Shown here: one piece after another, positions 24,801 through 35,138 of the stretch
How positions within the stretch are numbered: the first letter of the stretch is position 1
How the letters are laid out: each line of letters opens with the position of its first letter
Assembly (NCBI GenBank): GCA_026214975.1
Contig: CM047814.1
Span: 19,863,541 to 19,927,540, forward strand
Source: Gentiana macrophylla
Taxonomy: Eukaryota > Streptophyta > Magnoliopsida > Gentianales > Gentianaceae
Reading direction: 5' to 3'
DNA length: 64,000 bases
Program-made: the position numbers and the translations under genes
The notes under the pieces: model-generated
What the model was told of the DNA's origin: nothing
Database searches by the model: none
What the model saw: only the letters and a program-made list of their open reading frames with translations

Positions 24801-25219
24801 ATTAAATAAAGGGGGAATGAGGGAGAAGGACAAAAATATTTCATCAATTGAGTAGAAGGACAGTCTTTTGAAACTTTTGCATAAAGGACAAAACTATTTA
24901 TTCACTGTCGAAATTCACTTGTATCGAAATTCATTTATTTAAATTCATTTGCCGAAATTCACTGTCGAAATTCACTAATTTTCAAAATTCATTGTCGAAA
25001 TTCACTAATTTTTCGGATTCACCGTCGAAATTCATTTGTCAAAATTCACCGATTTCGGGATTATTTGGGAGATTCATTGATTTTGGGATTCATTTGTTTG
25101 TTCTTCTCGCTATAAAAATTATGCGATTGTCCTTCTCCCTATAAAAATATGAATTTGTCTCCGTTACTTAAAAAAATATTAAGATTAATGTCCTTATCCC
25201 TAATTTTCCATTAAATAAA
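24801..25219. mobile_element. 399-bp MULE MITE inside the LARD
   Basis: The element spans 24811-25209 between two perfect 10-bp copies of attaaataaa (24801-24810 and 25210-25219), the 9-11-bp duplication size of Mutator elements. Its left end GGGGGAATGAGGG...AAGGAC resembles the right end of the 44.6-53.9 kb MULE. Its right end, reversed (GGAAAATTAGGGATAAGGAC), resembles that MULE's left end (agaaaattagggattaggac). The interior repeats cactgtcgaaattcact several times, a phrase also found in the MULE near 48072. It is therefore a non-coding deletion derivative of the same family. Confidence 0.85.
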
Positions 25220-25232
25220 ACCAATTTATTAT

Positions 25233-25320
25233 AATTAATTTTTTTTTTTTTTTTTTGTTATCATGCGGCCAAAAAAAAAAAAAATTTCCATTTTTTTTTT
25301 TTTTTTTTTTTTTTTTTGAT
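25233..25320. repeat. Long T and A homopolymer runs
   Basis: A T-run (about 25238-25257), an A-run (about 25270-25284) and a second T-run (about 25292-25317) follow one another within 90 bp. They could form a hairpin. They lie just beyond the MITE's target duplication within the LARD interior. Lengths in the assembly are likely imprecise. Confidence 0.7.
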
Positions 25321-25795
25321 AAAGTCGGCTGTAATAACAAAAAAAAAGTAAAACAGGTTACATTAAAAAAAATTGGATGCAGCCGCTTAAGATGGAAACC
25401 CTAGCCGCATGCATGGGTTGAAAAGAAAAAAAAATTTAATCCGTTTCTCCTCGTTCATACCTTGGATTTCGCCTTGATCTTCATCTTTTCTTCAAGATCT
25501 TCATCTTTTCGAGCCCGAACAACAAAATTATAATAAAAGATGCTACTTTTACATGGAATTTTGAAAATTGACATAAATAAAATACAATTCTATATGCTCA
25601 ATTGTTACTAAACAAAGGAGCTACAAAATAGATCTACGGTAAACAATACCAACCCCAATCCATCTCTTCAACCACAACATTCACAAGCATACAACATGAA
25701 TAAATTTGAATTTAACCAAAAAAACGAAATGAAACACCTAAAACATGTTTTCCACTCTAGATCTAAAACTCATATTCTTTGATCGTTAGATCAAA

Positions 25796-25808
25796 GGCTC
25801 CGATACCA
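25796..25808 (-). promoter_or_regulatory. LARD primer-binding site (initiator tRNA-Met type)
   Basis: On the minus strand, two bases inside the LTR, the sequence is TGGTATCGGAGCC. It differs by one base from TGGTATCAGAGCC, the complement of the plant initiator tRNA-Met 3' end used by most copia and many gypsy elements. It sets the orientation of the element. Confidence 0.85.
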
Positions 25809-25810
25809 CT

Positions 25811-27620
25811 TGTTAGATGTAATATCGTCGGATCAATCATGGATTGACCCGATTACGCGTGAAGGTATCAGATCTAGATCTAAACGAAACAAAGAACATA
25901 AATTAAAGATCTAAATCTACAAGGGGTTTAGGAGCCTACCTTTTATGGTGCTTAACTCCAAGAACGATAGATCTCCAAGAACACGTATTGAGAAGCCTGC
26001 CTTCCAACGTGTGTCTCCCAAAGAACACCAGGTGGATGGTGTTTCCCAACGCCGACCTCCTTGATATGCTACCGGAATAATCCGAAGATTATTCCAACTG
26101 AAACCCGAAGAAAGATGGCGAAAATTCTAAGCCTCTTTCTTTAATAATGGCGTGTTGTGTTGTGTGTCAAAAGGCTTGGGAGAAGCTCTCTTTATATAGG
26201 AGAGTAAAACTTAGCCTCCAAGATTAATAATTAATACAAAATCAATTATAGTAATCCTTTTCCTAAAAAGATATATCTAAGATATTCCAAAATAAATAAG
26301 GACATATAAAAGATATTCTTTTCCTTAAATTATTTAACACATAAATAATTTAATCACATGTCAAATAATTATCAAGAAAACTAATTTCCCAATAATTAAA
26401 TAATAAAAACAAACATGCGCACCTTTTCAATCAAATAAGGTCACGCACCTTTTATTCTTTTGACCAATTTGGGTCAAAATTGGTCAACACACCAATTCGG
26501 CCGAATTCACGAAAAATGTCTTTCCGTGTATTTAATTATTTAGCCCAACTAAACAATTAATCCACATATCCAATTAAATAGTCCAATCCAACCATTTAAT
26601 TATAATCGAGGTGCAACGACGAGAAATCCAATTATGCTATATTAGGAGCCACGTCGGGGCCAGTGGACCCGTATTCGATAAGCTACAATAAATCGAATAA
26701 AAATTATTCGTCAAACAGAATAATTATATCCAACCTATTAATTCGGGATTACACCACCATAAACCCGAAATCGAACTCTATCGAATATAGATAACTTACA
26801 CTCAATTTATGAGTCTAAAAGCCCATCGATATAATCATTACATACGGATAAATCTCTCCATTTATTCATTTCGATTCGGGATATTTCCGTAAACCCTTCT
26901 CGAAACATCTTATCCTTATTTACCATTAACCCCTAGTGATCAATTAGTTCATATTCAATATAATATGAACTCGCCGATCGATCGGTTTCTAGGGTCAACA
27001 AATAAAGGAGGCTGTCTATCTACTTCCCGAGGAAGGAATGGATTCCATATCCCGTGATAGCACGGACTACTCACTCATCCCGAATAGAGCCAACGAAGTG
27101 TTGGACCACATACTTCAAGTGATCCTTACTAACACATTAAACTCTACCCTAGTCTAAGCGTTAAATGCGTGATCACCTCGAGATTAAGATTAATCCATAT
27201 ATGATCATCTTGTGATTCGATAAGACTTCTCGACACGGAATTATATCGAGAACTCAAATCAAATCGGTCCAAATTACTATATGATTATCATCATATATAA
27301 ATGCCCCACTAGTACCCTCCTATTACCGGCAATCCGGATAAGATCACACACCTAAAGTGTTCAGGCGCATTAATAGCAAATTAATCATGAGACCCGTACT
27401 CAGATTAATAAACGCTACGGACTAAAATTAATTTTAAGTACATCTCACTAACTCAATCCTCTTGTGTATAGCCATACACTGAGTTACGTGATTACATAAA
27501 CGAGGTACTTAGGGTTTTCAGTAGTGTCTTAATTATAAACATAAATGCATATAATAAGATGAATTATTAATACTGTCCTAAAACAATTAGATAATTGTCT
27601 TTCGGGCACTACACCTAACA
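25811..27620 (-). repeat. 5' LTR of the LARD
   Basis: The minus-strand 5' LTR, next to the primer site. It starts TGTTAGGTGTAGTGCCCG on the minus strand and ends ...ATTACATCTAACA. Followed on the plus strand by AGATC, the target duplication, and the N-terminal half of LINE ORF1. Confidence 0.9.
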
Positions 27621-27625
27621 AGATC

Positions 27626-28282
27626 AAGTTTGATCGGCTTGCCAATTTCTTTCGCAAAATCCTCTAGAATTTCTTTCTCGAACATTTCACGGGGAATTTG
27701 GCGTATGCGAATCCAGATAAGAGTTGAAGTAATTTTCTCATTTGCAGAAATGAAAAACGGTCTTCACTTGGACACTGCTAGATAATGTCCTTGCACGACC
27801 CATGGGCCATTCATCGGTGCCCATTCATAGTCTTCTTTGCTCGTGAACCGAACAACAAAATAGCCGAGATCAAGGTCGATAAGCTGAATTCCTCCTTGCT
27901 TGCACCACATCGACGAGAGGCGTTGATAGAGGACCTTATACGAAGCATTTCTTCCTAGAATTTTGATGATTAGAGCTTGTCTCCATGGTATCCAAAGCTC
28001 TTCACATCTTTCTAATGGAATCTCAATCCCTTTCACATCTTTTTCCGGTCCCCTCCAACGTTCCGGCGTAGATAGCCAATCTGCAATGTCAGACTCATCT
28101 CCATCTTCGCCCGTGAAATAAATTGTATCAAATCGCTGTTGTTGGACGACTTCTACTCCACTTCGTCTTCCCCACACCGTCCCTGAGACAGAGTTCGGAA
28201 CCCCACAATCACGTGGTGGTCCTGGATCATGCTCAAAGCGGATTGAAGCATCTTCTTGTTGAAAATTGCTGTCCACTTCCAT
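27626..28282 (-). pseudogene. LINE ORF1, N-terminal half (DUF4283)
   Basis: From the ATG at 28282 (MEVDSNFQQEDASIRF) to KLDL at the LARD junction. It carries the DUF4283 pattern of plant LINE ORF1: IPLERCEELWIPWRQALIIK, LGYFVVRFTSKEDYEWA, GPWVVQGHYLAVSK. An in-frame TGA follows SK near 27766, where the family has Trp, so a single-base change or base-calling error is likely. The frame continues as RPFFISANEKITSTLIWIR up to the insertion site. It is separated from the knuckle half by 9.58 kb of LTR element. Confidence 0.8.
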
Positions 28283-28393
28283 TGAAGAAGGTAGACAGTG
28301 GCCGGAATTTGGATTTGAAGGGAGAAAAGGAAGACCGGCCGGAAACTGTCGGCTAGGTCAGAGCTATAGAAAAAAAGAATCTTCTCTATCTAA

Positions 28394-28651
28394 AAAATTG
28401 TCCATCTTTGATGGTGCACACAGATTAAGAAAACAATTAATATGTATTATTTTAAGTAGTAAATGACTTATATATCCCTATCACATAATTTATGTTTCTA
28501 TTGGAATGTGAAATGAAAACAAACATTAAATGCTAAAATAGGGGTATGTTTAGAAAAAGTGCATTAAATGATGTATTGATTTTATAAATAGACATTTTTT
28601 ATGGGACAGTCTATTTTCAAAAAGTAGACATTTTTTATGGGACGGAGGTAG
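28394..28651. other. Right arm of the Stowaway MITE
   Basis: A/T-rich DNA between the LINE 5' end and the MITE terminus, with no gene. It ends in the Stowaway terminal repeat and is followed by the TA target and then host sequence shared with copy B. Confidence 0.7.
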
Positions 28652-28774
28652 TAAAATTATTTGTAAGAAGATTGATTTAACTATTTACATGACACAAAAA
28701 CAACAAAAAAAAGTAGGTATGCATTGATACAAAAATATGTTCAAGTAGATATATATTCCTTTTTCTCTTAATTA

Positions 28775-30093
28775 CTAGTGAAATCGCGACTCCGTGCAAC
28801 GCACAGAGTGCCCATGCTATAAGTTTTAACTTATTTGACGATATTAAATACGAAGAAACGTAGCATGTAACGAACCGTTCAGAACGCAATTTTTAAGCGC
28901 AACAATGAAAAATAAAACATTTTACGTCGATCTCCTTTCGGATATCACAACCTACCACACAACTCTACCCTAGTCAACACACTATTTCTTATCTACTACA
29001 CACATTATCAATCACCCAACCGCATCATATCCCAATATTTTTTAACACTCACCTATCCAATCCTACCTCACCATGCCCTACACCACATTATCTTACCACA
29101 TATTATCTTACCACACTACCCTATATTACGTACTTTATTCAACCTACCAAACTTTACTTAACTTACGCCACATCATCCAACCATACCATCCTACCCTACC
29201 ATACATCACCACATTACATCTCATACGTACCTCACCTCACCTACATTAGCACACCCTACCTCTCTACATACCTACAAACCTTAACCTACCTCCCAACCTA
29301 CATATTAATTCACTATCCTAGCTAAGCCTATTACACCCTATTTTATCTCATCCCACCCTACCTTACCCTACGCACCACCCCATCCTACTCTACCCTACAA
29401 CTCCCTACCCTACCGTGAACATTTTACGTCAATCTCCTTTCGGATACCACAACCTACCACACAACTCTACCCTAGTCAACACACTATTTCTTATCTACTA
29501 CACACATTATCAATCACCCAACCGCACCCTATCCCAACATTTTTTAACACTCACCTATCCAATCCTACCTCACCATGCCCTACACCATATTATCTTACCA
29601 CATATTATCTTACCACACTACCCTATATTACGTACTTTATTCAACCTACCAAACTTTACTTAACTTACGCCACATCATCCAACCATACCATACATCACCG
29701 CATTACATCTCATACCTCACCTCACCTACATTAGCAAATAAAAACAAAAAAAAGCTGGGCTTTGAGAACACAGGCGATGAGCGAAATGACACACCAATTA
29801 AAAAAAAAACACTTGTCACAAAAACACTTTTCCCTATATTCACACATTAAAAGGTGATACATTTGAGTCCTCCAAAATGGAACAATTTAACTCAAACCCT
29901 TCTTCTCAAAAAAAAAAAAAAAAAAAAAAACAAATCTTCTGGGCTGGGCCTGCCATGAACAGTAAAAAAATATATAAAAAAAAGATTGGCCCGGCTTTGG
30001 GATAGATGAACGAAGAAACGACGACCAATAAAAACACGTGTCACTCCCAAAATCCCTCCCAACCCCTTTCCTTTCTTATATGTAATAGAAAGA
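28775..30093 (-). mobile_element. Non-autonomous Helitron with a sequenced empty site
   Basis: On the minus strand it begins TCTTTCTATTACATATAAG and ends CACTAG, fitting the TC...CTRR rule, and sits between host A and T. Eleven bases before the CTAG lies a hairpin, CTCTGTGC-GTT-GCACGGAG (8 pairs, one G-T), at the family's usual position. Copy B has the uninterrupted host site (cttaatta/tacttat at 54545/54546), with one base difference at the 5' junction. There are no inverted repeats or target duplication. At 1319 bp, without Rep/helicase, it depends on another element. Confidence 0.85.
28917..29735. repeat. Long direct repeat inside the Helitron, G-poor strand
   Basis: A block of about 320 bp starting acattttacgtcgatctcc (28917) recurs at 29419 with few differences (offset 502). 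The plus strand is nearly free of G and rich in ccctacc-type phrases, including CCCTA-like stretches near 29345-29412. The minus strand therefore has GGG clusters that could form G-quadruplexes. Frames in this stretch (29415-29850) are products of the biased composition. Confidence 0.8.
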
Positions 30094-30765
30094 GACTTAT
30101 ATATTATTTTCCTATGACATTGGTTAGCTTGGATGATTTGGACTTCTGACAAAACACTAAACCGTGTATTTTTTGTCTATATATTGAAAAATTCTAACGT
30201 GCCCCTCGTTACACAATGCTCATATACACCGTTGATCATTATGAATTTACATTATGATTAATTTAGACTCATCATAATCAACGGTGTAGATTACACAACG
30301 ATTGTAATTATCGTATCATTATTTTTATCTTTTATATATCTGTAGCAAAAAATTCACAGGAAAAACAACAGCAAGTCAATTGTATAATACTTAACATTTT
30401 TTTTTAGGGAAATTGTTAAAGATCAATGACTTTACCGATTCTACTAAAACTAATTGGTCTTAGTAAAATGGTAAACACTGATCCTAACATGGTAGCAGAA
30501 CCAGATACCATTAGATCAAAGCATGGTTGAAACATTATTTTAAAAAAATAAAAAATGTGCGGGATAGATTGCTCACATTTGAGGAGGGTGTTGGGACATA
30601 TTACCCACACTCTTGAATGAAAATTGTGCAAGTGTTGGACAGATTGCTAACACTTGAGTGGGGTGTTGGGACAGATTGTCCACACTCTTAATGTGTAAAG
30701 AAATAAAAAATAAAAAAAACTCTAGACTGTGAAAAAAGAAATTTGGTTAATACTACTTAACTAAG

Positions 30766-30797
<32 letters not shown>

Positions 30798-31130
30798 GAT
30801 TTTAAGAAGAAGAACAGTAATTTCCTTTCGGAGGCAATAATTTGCGACACCTCCAGCGTAGTTTTCATTTCTAGGAAAGTTGTACCCACATTATGTATTG
30901 TGTTAATCCACTATTGTGGTTGTAAATATTGGTAGTGTTATTTCTTTAATTTGTACTATAAAAAATAAAAATAAAAAGAACTGTAATTTATTAAAGGCAA
31001 CTATCAGCGGATAAAAATTACACTACCAAAATAAAAATTCTAGACATAAGAAATTAATTAAACTGCAATAAAAAGAAAAATCGCTGAAATAAACAAATGT
31101 TGATTTAATGAGATTTGTCTAGAAGTGCAT
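30094..31130. other. Upstream region of PAP copy A
   Basis: No coding sequence. It contains an A-run (30768-30793) where copy B has an (AAT)n tract near 55244-55271, and short repeats around acagattgctcacac and gtgttgggacagattg (30540-30690). This is the probable promoter region of the PAP gene and matches 54546-55605 closely. Confidence 0.6.
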
Positions 31131-31139
31131 TTCTGTACC

Positions 31140-31147
31140 TATATATA
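31140..31147 (+). promoter_or_regulatory. TATA box of PAP copy A
   Basis: tatatata lies 101 bp upstream of the chosen start codon and is preserved in copy B (55616-55623). The ATG at 31170 between it and the start opens a frame that ends without homology, so the 31248 ATG is preferred. Confidence 0.6.
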
Positions 31148-31247
31148 CACATGCCACCCCAATGCACCATGGCAATAATCAATCACTGCATGTATCAAAC
31201 TTCTAACCCCAAAAAAATAAAAATAAAAAAATCCGCAGTTTCATCCC

Positions 31248-34200
31248 ATGAAATTCTCAACATTTTCATGGATTTTGAAATCTTTTTTGGGTTTCGCGGT
31301 TGCATTTTTCATTTCTAATTGCTCCGCTTTGCATGCATCGAAGGCGGTTCTGAATTCAACAGATGAATTCCTTAATCACACAGCCATATCTGAATTTAAA
31401 GTTCTTAATCGAAAGCATTTGGATAATTGTTCTGATCCGAATCCGTATTTGCAAATTAATTTTGCTACAAAATCAGGGAAGCTTTCGGATGAAGAATATA
31501 TCACTGTAACCGTTAGTGGAGTCATTTTACCTGCTAAGAATCATTGGGTTGCCTTGATTTCTCCTGCTTATTCAAAGTAAGACAACGTCCTTACTTATTT
31601 TTTTCTCTGTATTTTTTTTTTGGTGCATTTCCGTAAACTTTGATTTTGTTGATTTATATCATTTTTTGTTTTTAATGTGGCAGTGTATCAAGATGTCCAT
31701 TTAATGAAATACAATATTCGCAGACGGGTGATATAAGCAAACTTCCTCTTCTCTGTCATTATCCAGTTAAGGTTAGTTTGCAAGCAGATATCAATGCACT
31801 AAGCTTAATTATATACACACACACTCTACGCCGTTCCATAGGAAACTATGACAATTCTGGACTTTCGTGAAGAAAAAGAAAATCGGATCTGTCAAATATA
31901 TGTAGTTACCGGTAGATTATTGATACATTAATGGTGGTAATACACGCTAGAAATATTGCCTAAATAGGATGGCATATCCTGACTGATATAACGATATTCC
32001 TGATAGGTAGTTCATTCGCAAGTAAAAGTTATTTCGCGGCGGAAGGAAAATCCGCCACAAAACCACTGTTACATGCGCGGAATTATCTTATAATGGAATA
32101 ATGTTTTTCATGGTGGTTTTTTAGTCAATTACCGGCGGATAAACTGCCACAAAAAGTTCTTGGCAGCGGAACCAAAAACCTTCGGAAAAGCGCCTTAAAT
32201 TTCTAGCGACAAAGGCACACGTAGCGGTTTAAGAGGCGATCAAACACCATAAAAAACTTTTAGCAACGGATTAGGAGCTTTGGTGGTGAAAACATCCGCC
32301 GCTAAAAGCATTTTATTTTTTTGTAGTGTCCGCGGGTCCCATACAATGGTTTAAAATTCAATTCTTTGAGAATTTATGATGTATACATTATTAGACACAA
32401 TAACGGAGATCTGAAAGTGATTTTTTATTCCAAACTTGAATTCATTATTAAGCATAATTAATTGCAGGCGCAATACGTGCATAATGACCGGACTACATGA
32501 CATGCAAGAAAGCGGAATGCAAAAATACCTTGGAACTACATGTTTAATAAGGACATGCACGGTGGGACAACGACATTTCATATAATAAACATAAGAACGA
32601 GATATCGAATTCGTCCTCTTTCTTTGGTGACTTTGCAATTCCTTGCATTTTAAGAAGATCCAACACCGCTGGGCTTTGCTAATCCCAAAAAGCCTCTCTA
32701 TGGGCATCTTTCTAGTGTGGATTCCACTGCTACTTCCGTAAGAAAACCTTTCCATCTTAACTCTATGGTTATGTGGTGTATTGTCTCATCAATCGTCACG
32801 TTATGTTACGGCACTTTTATTACATATATATTACTAATCTCAAATCAACATTGGTTTAATCACACAGATGAGGCTAACATGGGTGAGTGGAGATAATCAC
32901 AACCGTCAATATGTTCAATATGGAGATGGAAAATCCGTAGCGGCTACATTTTCTACCTTTACTCGAGATAATATGTGTGGTGAGTTTTGACAATTAATAA
33001 CTTCATTTATTTACAACCATTAATTTGTATTGATGCAATAAATTGTTATTCACGAAAATGGAAGGTGGTGTACCAACTAGCCCGGCCAAAGATTTGGGTG
33101 GCATGATCCTGGCTACATTCATTCTCGCAACCATGGCTGCCTTCAACCTTCAACCGCATACTTGTACAAGTATGGAAGGCATAACTAATTACATCATCTC
33201 TACGAAACCTATAAATTCCTCATTTTACATTACTTGGTTTTTATAGTTTATCTTCTTATTCATTTACCCGAGAAATAGAATTGATAATGTAGTAATTCAA
33301 GCGGTTGGAGTGATGAAATCAAATTTAAAACCCCACCGCCGAGGATCGGATAACCTCGCCATCGCTTTGGTGATATGGGAAATTTCCTCGTGATCGTTCA
33401 CTTGAGCACTTCATTCAGGTAAAAATGCTAAGGCTTATCATTACAGCTCCGCATATATAAATGCCGGTAAAATTGCTAAGATTTTAACTAAACGTACTAT
33501 GTTGATAAATGTAGCCTGGATCGATTTCTGTAATAAACGCTATAGCTAAGGAAGTATCCTCTGGCACTGTGGACTCCATATATCACACCGGAGATATAAG
33601 CTATGCCACTGGTTTTCTAGTTGAATGGGACTTTTTCCTTCATCATATCAACCCTGTGGCCTCTAAGGTTGCCTACATGACCGCCATTGGGAACCACGAA
33701 AGGTATTTTTATGCATATATCATCTTCCGCATGTAAATTTCACTACAATAAACGCTTCTGTTTGACGGATTAATTGATGGTATCAGGGACTATGCGCAAT
33801 CAGGATCAGTGTATCCAACCCCAGACTCGGGTGGGGAATGCGGGATACCTTATGAGACTTATTTTCCTATGCCAACTTCAGCAGCAGATAAACCGTGGTA
33901 CTCTATCGAACAAGGTCCTGTTCATTTCACTATTATTTCAACCGAACATCCATGGTCACCAAATTCAGAACAAGTATATCCTTCTCTCCTCTATTTCTCT
34001 ATCACACATACATATACACACACTTATATATATAGTAAATAGAGCTGTAAAATTGGTTTTGTATGTTTCAAACAGTATAACTGGATGATCAAGGACATGA
34101 AAGCGGTGGACCGATCTGTAACTCCATGGCTAGTTTTTATGGGTATGTAATCGACCTCTTTTCTTCATTGTCATTTATTTTCTTTCTGGCATAAGCATAA

Positions 34201-34946
34201 AAATGACTCGTGTATCAAATTTCCCATATTTGCCCACAGAGCACAGGCCAATGTATTCCTCGGGCGAAGGAATCGCCGTACTTCCAAATGTTGATAAAAA
34301 GTTTGTGAATGCTGTGGAACCATTGCTATTGTCTAACAAGGTGATTATATATGACTCGATGAGCGTCGTGTCAGACCCGAGTTCTGAAGCGTTACAGATA
34401 CTGACTAAGATATATATATACTAACTGTGATTTTTACAGGTCGACGTGGTTCTCTCGGGCCATGTTCATAACTATGAGAGAACATGTGCTGTCTATCAAA
34501 GTAAATGCAAAGCAATGCCTTCAAAAGATGCAAATGGAACTTATACATATTACAATTCTCACTACTCGCTTTTGATTCATGCTATTATTGGAATGGGTGG
34601 TTTTAAGTTGGATGGCTTTTAAAGTACATTTTCTACATATCGCCGTATATTTCGTTTTCATGCACCTTTTGGCTCATTGTTAACACTTTCTTATGCACAT
34701 ATATGGACACGAGTTAATATTTGGAGTTTGGTGCGCATTTCCAAGTTTGGTTACGTTAGAGTTCATGCCACAAAAAGGAATTGAAATTCGAGGTAATATT
34801 ATACAAAATCTTGTATCTTTTTCTTACGATTCTTTTTCCAACATTTTCCGAAAACTAAAAACATGTTTATTATTTTTTTTTGTGGTTTTATTATTCCATT
34901 TGTGAATGCACATACATCAAACACGGAAGACGAGTTCGGATCGTGA
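31248..34946 (+). CDS. Purple acid phosphatase, PAP27/PAP1-like, copy A
   Basis: Secreted metallophosphoesterase family. Exon 1 (31248-31576) encodes a signal peptide, MKFSTFSWILKSFLGFAVA, and an Ig-like N-terminal domain. Later exons: 31684-31771, 32468-32737, 32868-32979, 33065-33178, 33302-33418, 33515-33702, 33787-33973, 34076-34142, 34240-34340, from 34440, and the last two about 34714-34791 and 34901-34946. Metal-site motifs: GDMG, GDISYA, GNHE, GHRPMY (His altered at the splice here) and SGHVHNYERT. GNHE instead of GNHD marks the group often called probably inactive PAPs. Oddities: a GC donor at 33179, indels in exons 3, 5 and 6, a lost acceptor CAG before the last exon, and a missing A in the run near 34775 that copy B also lacks. 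Many fit base-calling error, so activity of the locus is undecided. Confidence 0.8.
32013..32328 (-). mobile_element. CACTA-type transposon remnant in PAP intron 2, copy A
   Basis: The minus strand begins CACTACAAAAAAATAAAATG at 32328 and continues with gcggcgg-type subterminal motifs (gcttttagcggcggatg; tatccgccggtaattg), the pattern of plant En/Spm (CACTA) ends. The opposite terminus with inverted CACTA was not found, so it is a one-ended remnant or a diverged small element. It is also present in copy B (about 56500-56801), so it predates the duplication. Confidence 0.6.
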
Positions 34947-35138
34947 AATGATGAGCAGAGAAAAAGGATAAACTAAAATAAACAAAATATGTAGTCGTTT
35001 GATTTAAACTATAATGGTTTGATCAAAACAGAAGACATTTGTATTGATATTAATGATGCTTAAGAAATGATGATGTTTGAATAAATAAATTTTCATATTC
35101 AGCGAAGTACTAAATATATCGCGGTGAAGGCTAGTTTG

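Larger units (their letters stand above)
18046..27620 (-). mobile_element. 9.6-kb non-coding LTR retrotransposon (LARD)
   Basis: Two LTRs, 18046-19869 (1824 bp) and 25811-27620 (1810 bp), begin TGTTAG and end CTAACA on the plus strand. The element is flanked by AGATC at 18041-18045 and 27621-27625, a perfect 5-bp target duplication inside LINE ORF1. The initiator-tRNA-Met-like primer site next to the right LTR and the polypurine tract next to the left LTR put it on the minus strand. The 5.9-kb interior has no gag or pol; its longest frames are under 100 residues and match nothing. It fits a Large Retrotransposon Derivative mobilised in trans. Confidence 0.9.
13625..28393 (-). mobile_element. 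L1-type LINE inserted in the Stowaway, split by a LARD
   Basis: Minus-strand LINE whose poly-A tail appears as a T-run at 13621-13642. Excluding the LTR element inside it, it is about 5.2 kb. ORF1 (DUF4283 plus zinc knuckle) lies at 28282-27626 and continues at 18045-17650. ORF2 (endonuclease, RT, zf-RVT) lies at about 16997-13950. The 5' end is near 28393, inside the MITE right arm. Possible duplications (gtgtctatct at left, tctctatct at right) do not match cleanly. Several stops and one apparent deletion in RT make it inactive as assembled. Confidence 0.82.
13596..28651. mobile_element. Stowaway (Tc1/mariner) MITE, split by nested insertions
   Basis: The left end ctatctccgtcccacaaaaa (13596) and the right end tatgggacggaggtag (28651) form the terminal inverted repeats typical of Stowaway (CTCCCTCCGTCCC-like). 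TA target duplications flank them at 13594-13595 and 28652-28653. Copy B has a single TA with continuous host sequence (aataac-TA-aaatta near 54425). Without the nested LINE the MITE is about 280 bp, normal for the family. The right arm contains a local duplication of tagacattttttatgggac (near 28587 and 28625). No transposase of its own. Confidence 0.88.

Noticed and set aside
25233..25320. Homopolymer runs as a retroposon tail
   Set aside because: Both T and A runs are present without a target duplication beyond that of the adjacent MITE.
29415..29850. Open frames in the C-rich Helitron interior
   Set aside because: They follow from the near absence of G on one strand, recur with the direct repeat, and show no domain or start context.
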